A stretch of DNA of 64,000 nucleotides from positions 1,488,001-1,552,000 of the forward strand of contig NZ_CP071444.1 of NCBI RefSeq assembly GCF_017352215.1, read 5' to 3'. Position 1 is the stretch's first letter. Each line of letters begins with the position of its first letter. Source of the DNA: Alkalibacter rhizosphaerae. Its GTDB lineage: Bacteria > Bacillota > Clostridia > Eubacteriales > Alkalibacteraceae. A program made the translations under genes and the position numbers. Below the pieces are notes generated by a model that was not told the DNA's origin, did not search any database, and worked only from the letters and a program-made list of their open reading frames with translations. Shown here piece after piece: positions 52,521-61,345 of this stretch.

Positions 52521-52550
52521 ATCGACTAAAAAAAGGGGCAAATAGACTAA
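52521..52550 (-). promoter_or_regulatory. Second LytTR direct repeat (relic of agrBD promoter)
   Basis: TTAGTCTAT (52542-52550) and TTAGTCGAT (52521-52529) on the minus strand, 21 bp apart, in a block of about 40 bp almost identical to 45484-45525. It points toward the agrDB scar, so it is the promoter remnant of the deleted operon. It may still influence the plus-strand lipoprotein gene at 52651. Confidence 0.78.
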
Positions 52551-52650
52551 CGGGGTTGTATTCATTGATGCGTTTCGATATTTTTAAAGGAAACAAGTCC
52601 GCATTTGCCCTTGACTTGGAAAAGGTAAAAACGAACGGAGGATCAAAAGT

Positions 52651-53184
52651 ATGGCGAAAAAAATAGCTGTTCTCCTGGCGCTCTCTTTGTGTTTTACGAT
52701 GCTGGGTTGCAGCAACATCACTAATAGAAGAAGAGACAAAGAAGTCTTTGAAACCTTCCTGCAAGATTATTACGCTCAACTCACCATGACAAGCAGCGAA
52801 TGGCATGAGATAAAAGAGCTTTTGAAAGAGGATTCAAAATATAGGAAATGTAGATATGTAAACAACTTCAATGGGATCTTATCGGAAACGTGTCTTGAAC
52901 GAATGGTTTACAACCAATTGTTGCCGAACTATGAGATGGAAAAAACCGGCATTGAAACCATAGCATTCAGTGACTTGATCCTGAAGAAGAAATACGAAGG
53001 AATCTATCATGATCTTGAAAAGGACGAGAATGTACCCTTTACCATATACGAAGTGAGCTATATCTTACGTGTTAAGAAAAATGGGGAGGTAACCTCATTT
53101 ACAAATAAAAGCGAAGTCCGTTTCATTTCGAAAGACGAAAGACGGATGATCGACCACGTCATAGGGGATTTTGTTTGGAGGTAA
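52651..53184 (+). CDS. Lipoprotein of unknown function
   Basis: A 177-aa protein with a clean signal peptide MAKKIAVLLALSLCF and the lipobox TMLGC. The mature part is charged, with ETFLQDYYAQLTMTSSEWHE near its start and the C-terminal ISKDERRMIDHVIGDFVW. No family recognised. It starts 100 bp after the relic LytTR repeat and 240 bp after agrC; it could be a target of the Agr system. AACGGAGGATC precedes the ATG. Confidence 0.78.
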   Translation: MAKKIAVLLALSLCFTMLGCSNITNRRRDKEVFETFLQDYYAQLTMTSSEWHEIKELLKEDSKYRKCRYVNNFNGILSETCLERMVYNQLLPNYEMEKTGIETIAFSDLILKKKYEGIYHDLEKDENVPFTIYEVSYILRVKKNGEVTSFTNKSEVRFISKDERRMIDHVIGDFVWR

Positions 53185-53322
53185 AAATAAAGATAAAGTA
53201 TACTATTTTTACAAAATGTTGTAAAATGGAAATAAACATTTCTAACTATTTTAGATATCGTTTGAAATTTGCTTTGTTCAGGGAATAATCAATTAGAAAA
53301 ATTTAAGTCTGGAGGATGTGGC

Positions 53323-53502
53323 ATGAAAAAAACCTTTCTAGCGGGACTTTTCGTGCAAGTGGTGTTGTTTGTTGCCGCCTTGGTGATGAAGGATTGGCAA
53401 GTCATGGCCAAAGGAAACATCCCCGTGTTGATGATCGGGTTCGTAGCCATGGGTGCCAATGCGCAAGGCGCCGGTGGTTGGGAATTTGTTGGTGCGAAGT
53501 AG
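53323..53502 (+). CDS. Small membrane protein, DUF5316-like, ends at an in-frame TAG
   Basis: ATG 53323 (after GGAGGATGTGGC) encodes 59 aa: MKKTFLAGLFVQVVLFVAAL, a second span PVLMIGFVAMGANAQ, then GGWEFVGAK and TAG (53500-53502). The same frame stays open for 43 further codons to TGA 53634, and those codons read DEKNRIFSYRSRVLLKWF and a third hydrophobic span (FMLPGILVMVGIYLAL), just as DUF5316-type proteins continue. So the gene is likely a full 100-residue protein broken by a nonsense change or a base error. No pyrrolysine machinery is seen and TAG is a normal stop here. Confidence 0.55.
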   Translation: MKKTFLAGLFVQVVLFVAALVMKDWQVMAKGNIPVLMIGFVAMGANAQGAGGWEFVGAK

Positions 53503-53718
53503 GATGAAAAAAATCGCATCTTCAGCTACCGCTCCCGAGTGCTGTTGAAATGGTTTCTGTTCATGCTGCCCGGTATCCTGGTCATGGTGGGAATTTATCT
53601 GGCACTTGGAGAGTTGCCGGGTTTCATGAGTTGATCCATCCTCATTACAATCCATTAGCATAAAGACCATTAGGTCTAAATTGAATCAGGATCACGAAAT
53701 TTTCTGGAGGTAATATCT

Positions 53719-54270
53719 ATGAAGTCGTCAGCTTCAAAAAAAGTGGGAATCCTTTTGCTGTTGCTCATGGTACTGTTTAGCATAGTAGGTTGCAGTAAAA
53801 CCGATCAGCTTGACTTAGGTGAAGGTGTCGGAGCGGTTTGTATGCCCGGCAAAGCAGGTGAGAGCAGAACGTATGCAGGAACCTATGTTGTACATGACGG
53901 GAACCGGGAGATCACTGTTGTAGAGATTTCCCTGATCAACCCTAAGGATGTTGACATACTGGAGGCGTGGTTTTTAGAGATCGATCCATCCGATACCACT
54001 CTGGTGGGTTATGTGAATTGGCCTTTGGAGAGGATCCCATTGCTTTGGGATGAACGAGTTCCTGTGGAAGGGGTGGTTTTGAAACCGGGTGATGAGCGAA
54101 ACCTTGTGGTTGTTGTTACCTCCACGGCTGAAGACATCGCATCCTTCGAAGGTGTCCGGATCGTGTATAAAGATAAACTTGGAAGGAAATACACACAAAA
54201 TACTTTGGATTGGTGTTACATCTCAACAAATGGTTGTGATGGTGTTATAGACGAATATTATCAAAAATAA
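53719..54270 (+). CDS. Lipoprotein of unknown function
   Basis: A 183-aa protein with signal KKVGILLLLLMVLF and the lipobox SIVGC. The mature domain is mostly beta-strand (ITVVEISLINPKDVDILEAW, RNLVVVVTSTAEDIASFEGV) and has two cysteines near its C-terminus (DWCYISTNGCDG) that could form a disulfide. No family recognised. It ends at a perfect hairpin (54271-54302). TCTGGAGGTAAT precedes the ATG. Confidence 0.8.
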   Translation: MKSSASKKVGILLLLLMVLFSIVGCSKTDQLDLGEGVGAVCMPGKAGESRTYAGTYVVHDGNREITVVEISLINPKDVDILEAWFLEIDPSDTTLVGYVNWPLERIPLLWDERVPVEGVVLKPGDERNLVVVVTSTAEDIASFEGVRIVYKDKLGRKYTQNTLDWCYISTNGCDGVIDEYYQK

Positions 54271-54302
54271 GAAGCAGTGGACAACATTTTGTCCACTGCT
54301 TC
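54271..54302. terminator. Hairpin between lipoprotein and rib operon
   Basis: GAAGCAGTGGACAA (54271-54284) and TTGTCCACTGCTTC (54289-54302) form a 14-bp stem with a 4-nt loop. It lies between convergent genes; T-runs are short, so strength is uncertain. Confidence 0.8.
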
Positions 54303-54963
54303 TACATATTTTCCAGTAAAGGAATCAATTCTTCCATGTGGTCAATAACCCCGGTGGCGTGCACAAATTCCTGGGGCATACCATAACCGTAGCGGCAAGC
54401 CACTGACGGGAGGCCGTTTCGAAAACCTGCCTCCACATCGTGGATACGGTCACCCACCACCAAGATCTCTCTTTGGTATTGATCCATCACTTGTTTCAAA
54501 ATGACATGCTTTGGCTGAAAATCGTAGGATTCACTGATGATGTAGTCATGAAAGAATTCATCCAGTCCGTAGATCTCTCGAACCGCATCCTTGTAGGAAC
54601 CCCGGCAATTGCTGAAAAAGACCAGTTTGATTCCCATTAAGCGCAAGGCTCCCAAAGTTTCCTTCACCCCCGGATACAATCGTCCCTGCCCATTTTTCAA
54701 CAGCAGGAGCATTTCCCGTCGGATCTGTTCGCTGGCTTGCAGCTTTTCTTCTGCAGGAAGATGTGGCATAAACTCCTCCCACATGTCTTTGGCATTATGA
54801 CCCAGCCACTGTTGGATCTCTTCATCGGAAAAGGAGCGGGGGGAGCCAGCCCCTTTTCCGTCAGAGTTTGATAAGCTTTTCGAAAAGCCGGCAGATAGAT
54901 CCGTCCCGTTTCGTGAAGGGTGCCGTCAAAATCCAGAAAGACCGTTTGAATGTTTGCGGTCAT
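54302..54963 (-). CDS. HAD-family phosphatase in the riboflavin operon (frameshift at 54838-54843)
   Basis: About 220 aa when repaired. The N-terminus FLDFDGTLHETGRIYLPAF carries the HAD nucleophile motif; the frame then breaks in a C6 run and resumes at RSFSDEEIQQWLGHNAKDMW if one base is added. Later motifs are FFSNCRG (Thr/Ser motif II), QPKHVILKQ (Lys) and ILVVGDRIHDVEAGF (acidic motif). Its ATG begins one base after the stop of ribH, so it is the last gene of the FMN-riboswitch operon. A HAD phosphatase is required to dephosphorylate the ribitylaminouracil phosphate before RibH acts, and this gene is a strong candidate for that step. Confidence 0.85.
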
Positions 54964-54964
54964 G

Positions 54965-55426
54965 TTACAGTTGGGCCAAAAGATTGGCCATCTCTATAGC
55001 AGTGACAGCGGCTTCGAATCCTTTGTTGCCTGCTTTGGTGCCTGCCCGCTCGATGGCTTGCTCGATGGTGTCCGTAGTGAGGACGCCGAAGATGACCGGG
55101 ACATTGCTTTCCAGGGAAACACTGGCAACCCCCTTGGATACTTCGTTGGCGACAAAATCAAAGTGTGGCGTGGAGCCTCGAATGACTGCCCCAAGGGTGA
55201 TGACGGCGTCGTATTTTTTAGAGACGGCCATTTTTTTTGCCACCAGAGGGATCTCGTAAGCACCGGGAACCCAGGCGATTTCGATGTTTTCATCCTTCAC
55301 ACCGTGGCGTACCAGGGCGTCGATGGCGCCGGAGAGAAGCTTGCCTCCAATGAATTCGTTGAATCGTCCTACGGCGATCCCAAATTTTTGTTCTTTCGCA
55401 ATCAGTTGTCCTTCATACGTTTTCAT
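54965..55426 (-). CDS. ribH: 6,7-dimethyl-8-ribityllumazine synthase
   Basis: A 153-aa protein of normal size. It joins 5-amino-6-ribitylaminouracil with dihydroxybutanone phosphate to make lumazine. The family motifs [44 protein letters not shown] with the catalytic histidine region, and [19 protein letters not shown] (a phosphate-binding and dimer motif) are all present. Fourth gene of the rib operon, 20 bp after ribBA, with GAGGAAAAC before the ATG; it probably assembles into a pentamer or a 60-mer cage. Confidence 0.97.
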   Translation of the reverse strand: MKTYEGQLIAKEQKFGIAVGRFNEFIGGKLLSGAIDALVRHGVKDENIEIAWVPGAYEIPLVAKKMAVSKKYDAVITLGAVIRGSTPHFDFVANEVSKGVASVSLESNVPVIFGVLTTDTIEQAIERAGTKAGNKGFEAAVTAIEMANLLAQL

Positions 55427-55445
55427 AATGTTTTCCTCCTTGGAT

Positions 55446-56636
55446 TTAAAAAATATGTCCCATTTTTTCTTCTTTGACTTTCAGGTATTGCTCGTTGTCC
55501 GTGTGGCATTCGGTGACGATGGGGACCCGCTGGGTCACTTCGATGCCGTAGACGCTGACGTTGGCGATCTTGTCCGGGTTGTTGGTCATCAACTTGATTC
55601 TTTTGATGCCCAAGTCTTTCAAAATTTGTGCTCCTGTGTGGTAGTCCCTCATGTCAGGAGCAAAGCCCAGGGCCACGTTGGCTTCCACCGTGTCCAGACC
55701 TGTATCTTGCAGGGCGTAGGCTTTCAACTTATTCAATAAGCCGATGCCCCGGCCTTCCTGGCGCAAATACACCAGAACACCCCGGCCTTCCTCTTCGATC
55801 ATCCGGGCGGCGGCATCAAACTGATCCTTGCAGTCGCAGCGCAGGGAACCCAAGACTTCGCCGGTAAGACACTCGGAGTGGACTCTTGTCAGCACCGGTT
55901 CGTTTCCCGATACGTCTCCTTTGATCAGGGCAATGTGTTCCTCGCCGGTAATGACATGACGGTACCCAATGATTTTGAAAACGCCGTTTCGGGTGGGCAT
56001 TTGCGCTTCCGTCACCCGTTCCACCAGCTTGTCGTTGATTTTCCGGTAGGCGACCAGGTCTTCGATGGTGACGATCTTCAAGTCGTGCTTTTTCACATAG
56101 CCTTCCAGATCCGGGATCCGGGCCATGGTGCCGTCGTCATTCATGATCTCGCAGATGATCCCGGCTGGATACAGGCCCGCCAATCGGGGCAGATCCACGG
56201 CAGCTTCCGTATGGCCGGTACGTACCAATACGCCCCCTTCCTTGGCAGCCAAAGGCAGAATGTGTCCCGGCTTGGTAAAGTCGGTGGGTTTGGTTTCATC
56301 CATCAATAATTTTTCGATGGTAAAGGACCGCTCGTGAGCGGAGATGCCCGTGGTGGTGCCGATGGCGTCCACGGTTTCCGTGAAGGCGGTTCCTTTGGGG
56401 TCGGAGTTGCGGGTGATCATTTGATAGATCCCCAGTTCTTCCAATCTCTTTCGCTCCATGGGGGTGCAGATCAGGCCCCGGCCGTAGGTGGCCATGAAGT
56501 TGATGGCTTCCGGCGTCACTTTTTTCGCCGCCATAAGCAGATCCCCTTCGTTTTCCCGGTCTTCATCATCGACAACGACGATCATTTTTCCGGCGCGAAT
56601 GTCTTCCAATGCTTCTTCAATGGTATTGAATTTCAT
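55446..56636 (-). CDS. ribBA: Bifunctional DHBP synthase/GTP cyclohydrolase II
   Basis: A 396-aa fusion. The N-terminal RibB domain makes 3,4-dihydroxy-2-butanone 4-phosphate from ribulose 5-phosphate: [23 protein letters not shown] and the [15 protein letters not shown] motif. The C-terminal RibA domain opens [22 protein letters not shown] holds the zinc cysteines, followed by [11 protein letters not shown]. This gives both starting materials for riboflavin. Third gene of the operon, 41 bp after ribE. GGAGGAAAAAAAC precedes the ATG. Confidence 0.97.
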   Translation of the reverse strand: MKFNTIEEALEDIRAGKMIVVVDDEDRENEGDLLMAAKKVTPEAINFMATYGRGLICTPMERKRLEELGIYQMITRNSDPKGTAFTETVDAIGTTTGISAHERSFTIEKLLMDETKPTDFTKPGHILPLAAKEGGVLVRTGHTEAAVDLPRLAGLYPAGIICEIMNDDGTMARIPDLEGYVKKHDLKIVTIEDLVAYRKINDKLVERVTEAQMPTRNGVFKIIGYRHVITGEEHIALIKGDVSGNEPVLTRVHSECLTGEVLGSLRCDCKDQFDAAARMIEEEGRGVLVYLRQEGRGIGLLNKLKAYALQDTGLDTVEANVALGFAPDMRDYHTGAQILKDLGIKRIKLMTNNPDKIANVSVYGIEVTQRVPIVTECHTDNEQYLKVKEEKMGHIF

Positions 56637-56677
56637 AGTTTTTTTCCTCCACTATATATTTGTATTGTGTTTGTTGT

Positions 56678-57316
56678 TTAAAATCCGTTTTCCATAAGAT
56701 AGTCCAGATCCATGACCTTGGAAGAATCCTGAAAGGTCATGAGGCGTTCCACATATTTTCCCAACAAGTCGCACTCGATGTTGATCCGATCCCCGACGGA
56801 TTTGCCCAGCAAGGTGGTATCTGCTGCTGTCAATGGGATGATGGAAACTTCGAACCATTGGGATCCCAGGGAGGCCACCGTCAGGCTGATGCCGTCCAGA
56901 GTCACGCTTCCCTTATGGATGATGTACTTCAAGATGGATTTGTCTGCCGTGATGCGGATCCGCACCGCGTTGTCGTCCCTTGTTTTCGACAGGATCCGTC
57001 CCGTGCCGTCAATGTGGCCGGAGACGATGTGTCCCCCGAATCGGCCGTTCATGGCCATGGCCCGCTCCAGATTGACCCTGGCGCCGCTGGGGGCATCCCC
57101 CAGACTGCTTCGCTGCAAGGTCTCCGGCATGACATCCACCGTAAAACTGGTTTGATCGAAGGAGGTGACGGTAAGGCAAATGCCGTTGACGCTGATGGAA
57201 TCTCCCACCTTCACATCCTCAAGCACTGTTTTCGCCCGGATCCGCAGGGATGCAGATTTGGTTCCTCGTTTGATTTCCGCCAGTTCGCCCATTTCTTCAA
57301 TCAGTCCTGTAAACAT
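56678..57316 (-). CDS. ribE: Riboflavin synthase, alpha chain
   Basis: A 212-aa protein made of two lumazine-binding repeats: [16 protein letters not shown] opens the first and [14 protein letters not shown] the second, with [17 protein letters not shown] and [15 protein letters not shown] as the matching inner motifs. It dismutates two lumazines to riboflavin and the uracil precursor. It overlaps the end of ribD by 20 bp, so translation is coupled. Second gene of the FMN-riboswitch operon. Confidence 0.97.
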   Translation of the reverse strand: MFTGLIEEMGELAEIKRGTKSASLRIRAKTVLEDVKVGDSISVNGICLTVTSFDQTSFTVDVMPETLQRSSLGDAPSGARVNLERAMAMNGRFGGHIVSGHIDGTGRILSKTRDDNAVRIRITADKSILKYIIHKGSVTLDGISLTVASLGSQWFEVSIIPLTAADTTLLGKSVGDRINIECDLLGKYVERLMTFQDSSKVMDLDYLMENGF

Positions 57317-58412
57317 GTTTCACCCTTCCTTCCATCATGAGATCGTCGTCGAAGCGACGGATCTGAATGTTTTCCAGTGCAATGGCCTCGGCAAGGCTTG
57401 AAAATCCTTCTCCTTCCACCGGAGTCGGTGCATCTTTGCCTCCGATGAGCACGGGGGCGATGAAGGAGACCACCTTGTTCACGATACCTGCTTTCAGGGC
57501 ACTGAAATTCAGGGTCCCGCCCCCTTCCAACAGAAGACCGTCGATCTGCCGTTGCCCCAACAGCTCCATGAGATGCTGCAGATCCACTTTTCCATCCTTG
57601 GAACGAGTCTGCAAAACAGGGATGCCCCGTTCTTCCAGAATCTGAATTTTCTCCGGATCCTTTCCGTCCACGGTAGCGATCCAGGTGAGGTGAGGGCATT
57701 CGTCATTAAGTACATGAGCGTCCATGGGGATCCTTAGAGCGGAATCCACGATGATGCGGATGGGTTGGCGGGAAGGAGATTCCCTTCGACAAGTCAGGGA
57801 TGGATCGTCCGCCAGGACGGTACCGATCCCCACCATGATGGCTGGCAGTTGAGCTCTCAGTTCGTGGACGAAAGCCCGGGAACCTTCATTGGAGATCCAC
57901 TTGGAATCGCCGGTGTGGCAGGCGATCTTCCCATCCAGGGACATGGCCGTTTTCATCACCACGAAAGGGGTTTTCGTTTGAATGTACTGGAGGAAGACTT
58001 CGTTGAGTTGTGCAGCCTCCTTTTCCAAGATCCCGGTATGAACGGAGATCCCCCCTTCCTGCAGGATGCGAATGCCCTTGCCGGCCACCAAAGGATTGGG
58101 GTCTTCCATGGCGATGATCACTTCCCGGATCCCGCTGATTAAAATAGCCTGGGCGCAGGGCGGGGTTTTTCCGTAGTGGGAGCAGGGTTCCAAGGTCACA
58201 TAGATGGTGGCGCCTTCCACCGGTTCCGTGGCGTTATTCAATGCGTTGATCTCTGCGTGAGCTTGCCCGTGCTTTTGGTGGAATCCTTCTCCGATGATGC
58301 GGCCCTTCTTGACGATCACCGCACCCACCATGGGATTGGGGTTGGTCCATCCACGACCCAGTTCGGCCAGTTCCAGGGCCCGTTTCATATATTCGATATC
58401 TGGTTGTTTCAT
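57297..58412 (-). CDS. ribD: Bifunctional pyrimidine deaminase/reductase
   Basis: A 371-aa protein. The N-terminal deaminase has the zinc motif HAEINALNN and PCSHYGKTPPCAQAI (residues about 50 and 75-90). The C-terminal NADPH-dependent reductase includes MKTAMSLDGKIACHTGDS, and LLLEGGGTLNFSALKAGIVN. It deaminates and reduces the first pyrimidine intermediate after GTP opening. First gene of the operon, expressed through the FMN riboswitch, with AGGAGATGCC at the start. Confidence 0.97.
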   Translation of the reverse strand: MKQPDIEYMKRALELAELGRGWTNPNPMVGAVIVKKGRIIGEGFHQKHGQAHAEINALNNATEPVEGATIYVTLEPCSHYGKTPPCAQAILISGIREVIIAMEDPNPLVAGKGIRILQEGGISVHTGILEKEAAQLNEVFLQYIQTKTPFVVMKTAMSLDGKIACHTGDSKWISNEGSRAFVHELRAQLPAIMVGIGTVLADDPSLTCRRESPSRQPIRIIVDSALRIPMDAHVLNDECPHLTWIATVDGKDPEKIQILEERGIPVLQTRSKDGKVDLQHLMELLGQRQIDGLLLEGGGTLNFSALKAGIVNKVVSFIAPVLIGGKDAPTPVEGEGFSSLAEAIALENIQIRRFDDDLMMEGRVKHVYRTD

Positions 58413-58448
58413 GGCATCTCCTTTCTACAAGAATGGGAGCAATAAAAA

Positions 58449-58475
58449 ATGCCCCGAAGAAAAAATTCGAGGCAT
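58449..58475 (-). terminator. FMN-riboswitch terminator
   Basis: On the minus strand ATGCCTCGAA pairs with TTCGGGGCAT around a T/C loop and is followed by six T (58443-58448). It lies between the aptamer and ribD as expected for transcriptional control. Confidence 0.85.
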
Positions 58476-58523
58476 ATCTTGACCAACATTCATCGGACAC
58501 AAAAAATCGTCCCATAAAAAAAA

Positions 58524-58631
58524 CATCTTCTCTCATCCAGACTATACTGTCGGTTCCGGAATTGCACCAGATCAGCCGTTAAGCTCGCGGACTATTACCG
58601 CCGGTAGGGAATTGCACCCTGCCCCGAAGAT
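58524..58631 (-). promoter_or_regulatory. FMN riboswitch (RFN element)
   Basis: The minus strand contains the conserved RFN parts in order: ATCTTCGGGGCAGGGTG, AATTCCCTACCGGCGGTA, ATAGTCCGCGAGC, a variable arm, GGTGCAATTCCGGAACCGAC, AGTATAGTCTGGATGAGAGAAG. FMN binding would favour the terminator at 58449-58475 and shut off the rib operon. Confidence 0.97.
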
Positions 58632-58771
58632 CATTATTCAATTGTCTGCATGGTATCATCTTCGTCAAGTCTTTGTCAAGAAATTTTTCTTTCAAAAAAT
58701 GAAATCGTCTTCACGTTTCATTGGAAAAGAATCAAGGGTATAATGGAGGCAACAGGAAAGGAGAGGATGAC

Positions 58772-60243
58772 ATGGATCTATCCAAACTGCAAAACGGTTC
58801 CGACGTACGAGGTGTGGCGTTGGACGGAATTCCGGGAGAATCGGTGAATTTGACGCCGGAGATCGCAAAGAGAATAAGCGGGGCTTTTTATACCTGGCTG
58901 CAGCATAAAACGGGCAAGGAAACGCTGGTCATCGCGGTGGGGAGAGACTCCCGCTTGTCGGGACCGGACTTGATGGAAGGGGTCCTGGAAGGGATCGTAA
59001 AGATGGGTGGCACTGCCTGCGACTGCCAAATGGCTTCCACACCGGCCATGTTCATGGTGACACAGGATCCGGAAGTGGACGGAGACGGCGGTATCATGAT
59101 CACCGCCAGTCATCTGCCTTTCAACCGAAACGGCATGAAGTTTTTCACCAAGGAAGGCGGGGCGGACAAAAAGGACATCAAGGAGATTTTGACCCTGGCG
59201 GAGACCCTGGATGTTGCCTCGAAAAAACAGGGAGAACGGCGGGCCCTGGATTTCATCAGCACCTATGCCCAAGGACTGGTGGAGACCATCCGAAAAGAAA
59301 CCGGCTTGGAAAAGCCTTTTGACGGGACCCGGATCGTGGTGGATGCAGGCAATGGTGCCGGAGGGTTCTTTACCGGGAAGGTCTTGGAACCGCTTGGAGC
59401 GGACACCACCGGCAGCGTATTTCTGGAGCCGGACGGACGCTTCCCCAACCACGAGCCCAATCCGGAAAACCCCAAAGCCATGGAAGCCATCGTCAAAGCG
59501 GTACAGGACAGCGGTGCGGATCTGGGGATCATTTTCGATACGGATGTGGACCGGGCGGCCCTGGTGGACGGGACCGGACGGTCCGTCAACCGAAACGCCC
59601 TGGTGGCCCTCATGGCGGCCATCGTCCTGGAAGACCATCCCGGGACCACGGTGGTCACCGACTCCATCACCTCCCGAGGACTGACGACCTTCATCGAAGG
59701 ACTGGGGGCAAACACCACCGGTTCATGCGGGGTTACAAAAACGTCATCAACGAGTCCATCCGTCTCAATAAAGAAGGAGTGGACAGCCAGCTGGCCATGG
59801 AAACCAGCGGCCACTGCGCCTTTAAGGAAAATTACTTCCTGGACGACGGGGCCTATCTGATCACCAAGGCCTTGATCAAGTTTGCTAAACTGCAAAAAGA
59901 GGGCAAGATCTTGGGAGACCTGTTGAAGGATTTGAAGGAACCTCTGGATGAGCTGGAATTCCGGGTGAAGATCACAGAGGCGGATTTCAAAACCTATGGC
60001 ACCGGTGTGTTGGAGGACTTTGCCCGACATGTGCCCACAGTGGAAGGCTGGTCCCTGGTAACACCCAATTACGAAGGGGTCCGGGTGGACTGCACTCCTC
60101 AGGAAGGATGGGTCCTCATTCGCATGTCCCTTCACGACCCGGTCATGGCCATCAATGCAGAGTCGGATCTGGATGGAGGCTGTTCAGCCATCGAAGAGAA
60201 GATGAAAGCATTTTTGTCCAAGTACGAGGGATTGACATTTTAG
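58772..60243 (+). CDS. Phosphoglucomutase/phosphomannomutase family protein (frameshift at 59704-59708)
   Basis: About 490 aa when repaired. Motifs are GRDSRLSGPDLMEG, the phosphoserine loop MITASHLPFNRNGMKFF, the metal loop IFDTDVDRAALVD and, after the frame change, HRFMRGYKNVINE and the substrate loop METSGHCAF. The break is in the G5 run at 59704-59708: one extra G gives LGGKHHRFMRGYKN. The enzyme interconverts hexose 1- and 6-phosphates for cell-wall or glycogen precursors. ATG 58772 follows GGAGAGGATGAC; a TATAAT at 58739 could be the promoter, overlapping a weaker upstream ORF start. Ends at the terminator at 60250. Confidence 0.9.
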
Positions 60244-60249
60244 ACAAGA

Positions 60250-60273
60250 AAAAAAGGCCGAAAGGCCTTTTTT
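60250..60273. terminator. Bidirectional terminator
   Basis: AAAAAAGGCC-GAAA-GGCCTTTTTT, a compact stem with a stable GAAA tetraloop between the convergent hexomutase and PspC genes. Confidence 0.92.
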
Positions 60274-60282
60274 GTGTGTTCC

Positions 60283-60513
60283 TTATTCTTCTTTATCCAG
60301 AGGATTTACTTTGTAGTCCGTGAAGTTTATGGTGCTTTTGTCCGGCAGGATCAGCGCCATGATGATGTAGAGGAACAAGCCGGTGCCCCACCAGAATACG
60401 GAAACCGCCCAAACGATCCGAACGATGGAGGGGTCGATGTCGAAATATTCCGCCACGCCCTGGCATACGCCGGAGATCTTTCCTTCTGCCTTGTTTTTGT
60501 ATAGTTTTTTCAT
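60283..60513 (-). CDS. PspC-domain small membrane protein
   Basis: A 76-aa PspC-type protein: KKLYKNKAEGKISGVCQGVA is followed by EYFDIDPSIVRIVWAVSVFW and a membrane span GLFLYIIMALILP. PspC relates to phage-shock or envelope-stress responses and in Firmicutes often stands alone. The charged tail NFTDYKVNPLDKEE is unremarkable. AAGGAGTGGAT precedes the ATG. Monocistronic. Confidence 0.92.
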   Translation of the reverse strand: MKKLYKNKAEGKISGVCQGVAEYFDIDPSIVRIVWAVSVFWWGTGLFLYIIMALILPDKSTINFTDYKVNPLDKEE

Positions 60514-60676
60514 ATCCTATCCACTCCTTCTAACATTGGTATCATTGTCTCACTATAGTATTAAGTACCCATTATCGGGAAATTAGAAACAGATTAGAAT
60601 TTTGGATGAGATCATGAGTAATTTTATCTTTCGAGGGGTAGAATAGAACTAGTTTAATTTTAGAGGAGGGTTGGAT

Positions 60677-61345
60677 TTGGACACATACTATGCTACCTTT
60701 CGCCGGCTTCTGGAAGAAGAGCGGAAGGATGAGGCCATTGCCTATTCCCTGGAGCTGATCCGGGATAAGAAAGTGACCATTGTGGACTTTTACGAACAGA
60801 TCCTGGCCAAAACCATGAATTCCATCGAGTGCCACAACGACGAGAAGAGTTTATGCATTTGGAAGGAACACGTCCGAAGCGCCATTTGCCGGACCATCAT
60901 TGAATCCCTCTATCCAATGGTATTGGAAGAGCGGAACCGCAACTACGACCAGGCCCCGTCTCAAAAGGTGGCAGTGATCTGCCCCGACGGGGAGTACCAC
61001 GACATGGGAGCCCGCATCGTCTCCGATTATTTCACCCTGCTCAATTGGGAAGTGATCTTTGTGGGAAACAGCACCCCCAAGGAAGAATTCGTCAGCGTAT
61101 CCCGGCATCTGGAGCTGGAGGCCCTGGCCATCAGCGTCACCAATCCCTACAACCTGGTGGCGGCAAAACGGACCATCGACCTCCTTCGGGAAAAAAGCGA
61201 TCGGGATCTGAAGATCTATTTAGGCGGCTATGGATTTACCAAAGTGGCCGACTGGAAAAAGGATTTTCACGCCGACGGTCTTGTACGGAGTTTTCAAGAA
61301 CTGAAAGAAATGCTGGAAGGAGGGATGGAGGATGTTTCCCTTTAA
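60677..61345 (+). CDS. Cobalamin (B12)-binding domain protein
   Basis: About 222 aa. The N-terminal helical cap (residues 1-90, DTYYATFRRLLEEERKDEA) precedes a B12-binding Rossmann-type domain: CPDGEYHDMGARIVSDYF is the D-x-H-x-x-G signature that supplies the histidine ligand to cobalt, followed by VIFVGNSTPKEEFV and LKIYLGGYGF. It is like the sensor half of CarH or a corrinoid shuttle but has no HTH. TTG 60677 has GAGGAGGG at proper spacing; TTG 60671 is too close. Its end overlaps the ABC permease gene by 14 bp, so the two are translationally coupled. Confidence 0.87.
   Translation: MDTYYATFRRLLEEERKDEAIAYSLELIRDKKVTIVDFYEQILAKTMNSIECHNDEKSLCIWKEHVRSAICRTIIESLYPMVLEERNRNYDQAPSQKVAVICPDGEYHDMGARIVSDYFTLLNWEVIFVGNSTPKEEFVSVSRHLELEALAISVTNPYNLVAAKRTIDLLREKSDRDLKIYLGGYGFTKVADWKKDFHADGLVRSFQELKEMLEGGMEDVSL

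Noticed and set aside
43031-53502. In-frame TAG codons (43031, 43070, 53500) as possible pyrrolysine sites in an organism with methyl-transfer genes
   Set aside because: Many genes here end normally in TAG (for example ileS), no pyl genes are seen, and the first two lie in a truncated agrA fragment that is plainly a pseudogene.
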